Shown here: positions 18,327 to 21,485 of the stretch, in pieces
How positions within the stretch are numbered: position 1 is the stretch's first letter
How the letters are laid out: every line of letters starts with the position of its first letter
Source: Pelagophyceae sp. CCMP2097
Lineage: Eukaryota; Sar; Pelagophyceae
Assembly (NCBI GenBank): GCA_026770575.1
Contig: MU657165.1
Span: 212,465-233,949 of the forward strand
Direction: 5' to 3'
Length of the DNA: 21,485 bases
Notes under the pieces: model-generated
Databases searched by the model: none
The model's input: only the letters and a program-made list of their open reading frames with translations
Told to the model about the DNA's origin: nothing
Translations under genes and position numbers: made by a program

Positions 18327-19976
18327 ATGGCGATGCTTTGCCTTATAGCGCTAGTGGTCCGCGGCGCTTCGGGCCTTGCTTACAAGACGCGGGCGGACCT
18401 CTTCGTGCGCAACCTCCCGCGCGGCACGACCGCAGACGACGTCCGCTGCGCGTTCGAGCCGGTCTGCGACGTCGCGACGGTCACCGTGCCGCTGGACCGC
18501 GCGACGGGCCGGCCGCGGCAGTTTGCGTTTGTGGCGCTCGCGGACGATCCAGCCGCCGGCGCGGACCGCGAAGACGTCCAGCGCGCCATGGACGGCGTCA
18601 TGATGGGCGGCCGCTGCATGCAGGTCGAGCTCGTCGCCGCCTCGTCGGCGCCGCCGCGGGCCGCCATGCCGGCGCACCTGCACCGGCCGGGGAGCCGTGC
18701 TGTAGCGATAACGATCAACAAGCAGCTTACGGCATCGGCCACCGCCGCCGACGTCATCACTTTATTCGAAGCGCAGGGCAACGACTTCAACCACGTCAAC
18801 CTGGCCACGTCCCTGCACCGCCTCGGCACGCTGAGCCGCTCTTTCCAGACGGCGCACGCCCCACCTCTGCACCAGCTCGTGCGCCGCGCTGCCGCGAGCA
18901 TATCGCGCGACGCGGTCCTCTGGGAGGCGCGCGGCCTCGCCAACTCGTGCTGGGGCGTCGCCAAGATTGGCAGCGTCAAGGCGACTGCGCTGTTTGACGC
19001 CGTCGCCGCCGAAGCCCCCAGCAAGATGGCCACCTTCGACTCCCAAAACCTCGCCAACACCGCCTGGGCGTATGCCACGGCGGGCGTCGAGGCGCCGGGC
19101 CTCTTCGAGGCCCTTGCCGCCGAGGCGTCGAGGAAGATCGCCACGTTCACGCCGCAGGCTCTGGCCAACACCGTCTGGGCCTACTCCACCGCCGGCGTCG
19201 AGGCGCCGGCGCTGTTCGAGGTGGTCGCCGCGGAGACGCCTAAGAAGCTCGCGGAGTTCAACTCGCAAAACCTGGCCAACACGGTGTGGGCCTACTCGAC
19301 GGCGGGCATTTCGGCGCCGGCGCTGTTTGAAGCGGTGGCGGCGGAAGCGCTCCGCAACCTCACGACGTTCAACTCGCAAGATCTCGCCAACACCGTCTGG
19401 GCCTACTCGACGGCGGACTTTGAGGCGCCGGCGCTCTTCGCGGCCGTCGCCGCCGACGTCCCGAAAAAGGTCGCCACGTTCAACTCGCAAGCCCTCGCCA
19501 ATACCGTCTGGGCCTACTCGACGGCGGGCGTCGAGGCGCCGGCGCTGTTCCAGACCGTCGCTGCCGAGTCGGTCAGGAAGCTCGCGTCGTTCAAGCCGCA
19601 AGAGCTCGCAAACACCGTCTGGGCCTTTGCGACGGCAGGCGTCGCGGCGCCTGCTTTATTTGAAGCCGTCGCCACGGAATCATCGAAGAAGATGGAGACG
19701 TTCAACACGCAGGCTTTGGCCAACACCGTCTGGGCGTATGCAAAGGCGGGCTGTGCGGCGCCGGCTTTATTTGAAGCCGTCGCCACGGAAGCACTCTTGA
19801 AGATCGAGACGTTCAGCTCGCAAGAGCTCGCCGACATGGCGTGGGCTTTTTCCACGGCGGGCGTCTCGGCGCCGGCGCTCTTCGATGCCGTCGCTGCCGA
19901 AGCTCCAAACAAACACCAACGACAAACGCTCTCGCTCAGCGAGACTGTTGCAGCAAGAGCGGTGCCAGCTTTCTGA
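18327..19976 (+). CDS. RRM domain plus 37-residue LANTVWAY repeats
   Basis: One intronless frame of 549 residues starts at an ATG in a strong context (AACAAAATGG). The start MAMLCLIALVVRGASGLAYK looks like a signal peptide, so import to the plastid by a bipartite leader is possible. An RNA-recognition motif follows, with RNP2 (LFVRNL) and RNP1 (RQFAFVAL). The C-terminal two thirds hold nine repeats of 37 residues (111 bp). Their consensus is LANTVWAYSTAGVEAPALFE, then a VAAEAPKKLATFNSQ-type tail. Such alpha-helical repeats occur in RAP/OPR-like organelle RNA regulators of algae and protists; the pairing with an RRM points to organelle RNA binding, which is inference. No RAP domain is seen at the end; the last residues (ETVAARAVPAF) are not repeat-like. 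Confidence 0.85.
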   Translation: MAMLCLIALVVRGASGLAYKTRADLFVRNLPRGTTADDVRCAFEPVCDVATVTVPLDRATGRPRQFAFVALADDPAAGADREDVQRAMDGVMMGGRCMQVELVAASSAPPRAAMPAHLHRPGSRAVAITINKQLTASATAADVITLFEAQGNDFNHVNLATSLHRLGTLSRSFQTAHAPPLHQLVRRAAASISRDAVLWEARGLANSCWGVAKIGSVKATALFDAVAAEAPSKMATFDSQNLANTAWAYATAGVEAPGLFEALAAEASRKIATFTPQALANTVWAYSTAGVEAPALFEVVAAETPKKLAEFNSQNLANTVWAYSTAGISAPALFEAVAAEALRNLTTFNSQDLANTVWAYSTADFEAPALFAAVAADVPKKVATFNSQALANTVWAYSTAGVEAPALFQTVAAESVRKLASFKPQELANTVWAFATAGVAAPALFEAVATESSKKMETFNTQALANTVWAYAKAGCAAPALFEAVATEALLKIETFSSQELADMAWAFSTAGVSAPALFDAVAAEAPNKHQRQTLSLSETVAARAVPAF

Positions 19977-20040
19977 TAAGATAGTTCCTATCCGACTCCG
20001 TGAGAAACGGATCCTGTCCCATGGCGAGCAAGAGCCGAGC

Positions 20041-20066
20041 CCCTTTCCCTGGAGTCCAGGGAAGGG
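20041..20066. repeat. Inverted repeat (hairpin) after the RRM-repeat gene
   Basis: TTCCCTGGA and TCCAGGGAA (20045-20053 and 20055-20063) form a perfect 9-bp stem around one base, and flanking C and G runs extend it with one unpaired base. The right arm plus flank, TCCAGGGAAGGGA, also occurs at 18157-18169, upstream of the same gene. Confidence 0.75.
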
Positions 20067-20209
20067 AATTTGGCTGCTCGTCCTGTACACGCGTCGTACA
20101 TGCGAATATACTTCCCCCTCGCCTGAGTCGGACATTGTCAGCGCTGTGCCAGTTCCAGTGGCCCCTCTGTTTAGGTGAGCAAAGACAGTGTAGAGGATTA
20201 TGTGCCCCT

Positions 20210-20585
20210 GCTTTTACTGTAATTACAGTGTAATTACTGTTACACACGTATTTGCAGTGTAAAGTGAAGGTCGTATTTTTAGAGGCGCTCAAACGAGGCG
20301 CAATGGGGCTTAGCGCGAGCAGGAGGCTCCGCCGAGTCGCCCCGGCGAACTGACGAGCTCAAATACGAGGTGTGGCTCTGCATGCGCATGATTTTGGGGT
20401 AAAAGTCCAACTTTTGTTCAAACAAGTGGTGAGCCACAATTTCGCGATGCAAGGCGCCCGAAATTCGCGAATATCGATGGATTGAAGATGTATTTTCAAA
20501 GGCACTACAAAGGCAAAATTTGGGGGCCGTGTAATTACATGTAATTACATGTAAAATCAAATACAGTTTTTACAAATTACTTTAC
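20210..20585. mobile_element. AT-rich island with TGTAATTACA palindromes (possible MITE remnant)
   Basis: The left side has the perfect 14-base palindrome ACTGTAATTACAGT (20216-20229) followed at once by GTGTAATTACTG. The right side has two exact copies of TGTAATTACA in tandem (20530-20549) and then TACAGTTTTTACAAATTAC. CAGTGTAAAG on the left and CTTTACAGTG on the right are close to inverted copies. Short, AT-rich and bounded by related inverted words is the pattern of a non-autonomous transposon. Exact ends and a target-site duplication were not found. Confidence 0.4.
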
Positions 20586-20752
20586 AGTGCCATCACAACC
20601 ATGATCGGTGGGTTCCGTGCGTTTGGCGAAGACCAAGCGACTAGGCGTTCCAGGGCGCCACCCCCCAACCCCCAGCATCCGTCTGAACCATTGTGACATC
20701 ACCTTCAGAGAGACGTTTCGTTCCCTCGATTGCGAGTGCGTTCGTTGCCTGT

Positions 20753-20911
20753 GCTCAAAGGTATTAGGTCTACTGCGTCTACTAACAGCGTGTGTAAAAA
20801 TGGTTTTACACGAGGTCGCCGGTTCGAGCCCGGCTTTGCGTATTACAAATTCGGAAAAATGTCAGCAAGTGAAATGAATGTACGCCGGTTCAAATCCGGG
20901 TCTGGGTACCA
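20753..20911 (+). ncRNA. Degenerate tRNA-like sequences (two T-arm/B-box motifs)
   Basis: At 20789-20834 the geometry of a tRNA 3' half is visible: stem CGTGT/ACACG, a 5-base AGGTC variable loop, and a perfect T arm GCCGG-TTCGAGC-CCGGC. The loop between the anticodon-stem halves is 14 bases, which would need an intron. The 5' half fits poorly: GCTCAAA at 20753 pairs with TTTGCGT only with a mismatch, and the spacing is about 10 bases too long. A second B-box, GGTTCAAATCC (20887-20897), follows, with one mismatch in its stem, and ends near TACCA. These are more likely tRNA pseudogenes or a tRNA-derived SINE than working tRNAs. Confidence 0.35.
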
Positions 20912-21137
20912 AAAAAAATCAATAGGAACTGGATGTGTTTATATACACTTTTCTTAACTGGCTCCTGGCACTGGGACCGGAATTCCCTTTTGCCAGGGCA
21001 TACGTCAGTGGCAGATGGTGTCATAATTTCATGTCAACAGCCGCCCACTGATGTGCAGTCTCGGCTGCTTCTTGGATCAAGTGGCATCCCGCGGGGTTGG
21101 CGACCAGCCACCCAGGCGCCGGCGGTCCTGAGTCGAC

Positions 21138-21485
21138 ATGCTCTCGAGCGCGGCGCTGGACGCGGCCATCGAGGCGTTGCCAGAAGAAGGCGCGTTGCTG
21201 CCACTTCAGCTTTCGCCGGCGGTGGCAGCTCTGCAGTGTGCAATCTCGACGGAGATGCGGATTCGCGTGGGCGAGTGCGTGCCAACCACGATTTGCCACT
21301 GCAGCGTGCCCGCCGAGGCATCATCTCGTCGCACCACCCTCTGCAGAGTCACTCACGACGGCGTGACGGACCGCCATTGCCTGGCGTCCTCGCTGGGGGC
21401 CGTACACGGGTCCACGGAACCGCAGCCCAAGCCCCCCAAGCAATTTCAGGACCCGCCCCCCAGCCCCCCAAGCAATTTCAGGACC
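21138..21485 (+). CDS. Open frame running off the window, unknown product
   Basis: From ATG 21138 an open frame of 116 codons runs to the last base without a stop. It starts MLSSAALDAAIEALPEEGAL and continues LPLQLSPAVAALQCAISTEM, which could be amphipathic helices. It then becomes Cys- and Pro-rich and enters the 32-bp repeat at the edge. I recognise no family. The Ala-rich start is plausible coding sequence; the last part may be repeat or intron. Confidence 0.3.
   Translation, partial: MLSSAALDAAIEALPEEGALLPLQLSPAVAALQCAISTEMRIRVGECVPTTICHCSVPAEASSRRTTLCRVTHDGVTDRHCLASSLGAVHGSTEPQPKPPKQFQDPPPSPPSNFRT
21431..21485. repeat. 32-bp tandem repeat at the window edge
   Basis: GCCCCCCAAGCAATTTCAGG plus ACC is found at 21431-21453 and again from 21463 to the last base, a period of 32 bases. 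The array probably continues beyond the window. The period is not a multiple of three, so it is unlikely to be a protein repeat. Confidence 0.75.

Larger units (their letters stand above)
19977..21137. other. Gene-poor region with repeats and AT-rich island
   Basis: More than 1.1 kb without a convincing protein gene. It contains a hairpin at 20041-20066, an AT-rich island with TGTAATTACA palindromes (about 20210-20585), and two tRNA-like T-arm sequences (20818-20834 and 20884-20900). A 93-codon minus-strand frame across the island (20279-20560) has no product I recognise. Base composition differs sharply from the genes on the left, which suggests inserted mobile or tRNA-derived sequence. Confidence 0.55.

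Noticed and set aside
18762..19601. 279-codon minus-strand open frame across the LANTVWAY repeats
   Set aside because: It is the complement of a repeated GC-rich coding sequence, so its own repetitiveness is a mirror effect.
18880..19900. DNA satellite from the 111-bp periodicity
   Set aside because: The period is a multiple of three, the frame stays open over all copies and changes fall where the protein repeat tolerates them, so it is a protein repeat.

Overview
The window looks like nuclear DNA of a eukaryotic alga with a secondary red-lineage plastid, most likely a stramenopile such as a pelagophyte. The signs are very high GC, many tiny GT-AG introns (about 41-150 nt, often near 55), a light-harvesting protein with an AAAFAP-type bipartite plastid leader, and a full set of eukaryotic cell-biology genes. 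The species is inferred, not proven. I built the gene models by joining exons where splice phase and family conservation agree. Nearly all open frames on the other strand are GC-driven shadows.

Layout. 1-643: GC-rich, no gene seen. 644-1868 (+): signal-peptide-peptidase-like intramembrane aspartyl protease, 4 exons. 2106-3260 (+): intronless secreted protein, possibly a beta-propeller glycosidase-like fold. 3371-4507 (-): RING-like zinc domain plus Sel1 repeats. 4802-6061 (+): ATP10, an ATP synthase assembly factor, 8 exons. 6356-7349 (+): light-harvesting chlorophyll-binding protein. 7601-8791 (-): DCN1-like cullin neddylation factor, 5 exons, with its 3' end tandemly duplicated. 9042-9772 (+): WD40-repeat gene that looks broken (TGA in place of a conserved Trp, then a frameshifting repeat collapse). 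10051-13312 (-): a 997-residue fusion of a TIM-barrel (phosphoribosylanthranilate-isomerase-like) domain, uracil phosphoribosyltransferase and a URC1-type GTP-cyclohydrolase-II-like domain. 13789-15249 (-): CDC73/parafibromin of the Paf1 complex, 7 exons. 15532-16597 (+): VTI1 Qb-SNARE, 5 exons. 16902-17629 and 17651-18086 (+): two tandem HIT (FHIT-like) genes. 18327-19976 (+): RRM domain followed by nine 37-residue LANTVWAY-type repeats. 19977-21137: gene-poor, with an AT-rich palindromic island, a hairpin and tRNA-like debris. 21138-end (+): an open frame running off the window, ending in a 32-bp repeat.

Most genes are unrelated housekeeping genes packed 100-500 bp apart, several in divergent pairs sharing short promoters (RING-Sel1/ATP10, DCN1/WD40, CDC73/VTI1). 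The most interesting item is the fusion gene. It joins the enzyme that makes UMP from uracil to the enzyme family proposed to open the pyrimidine ring in the fungal URC uracil-degradation route, with a third barrel domain at the front, which suggests a one-protein pyrimidine salvage/catabolism module.
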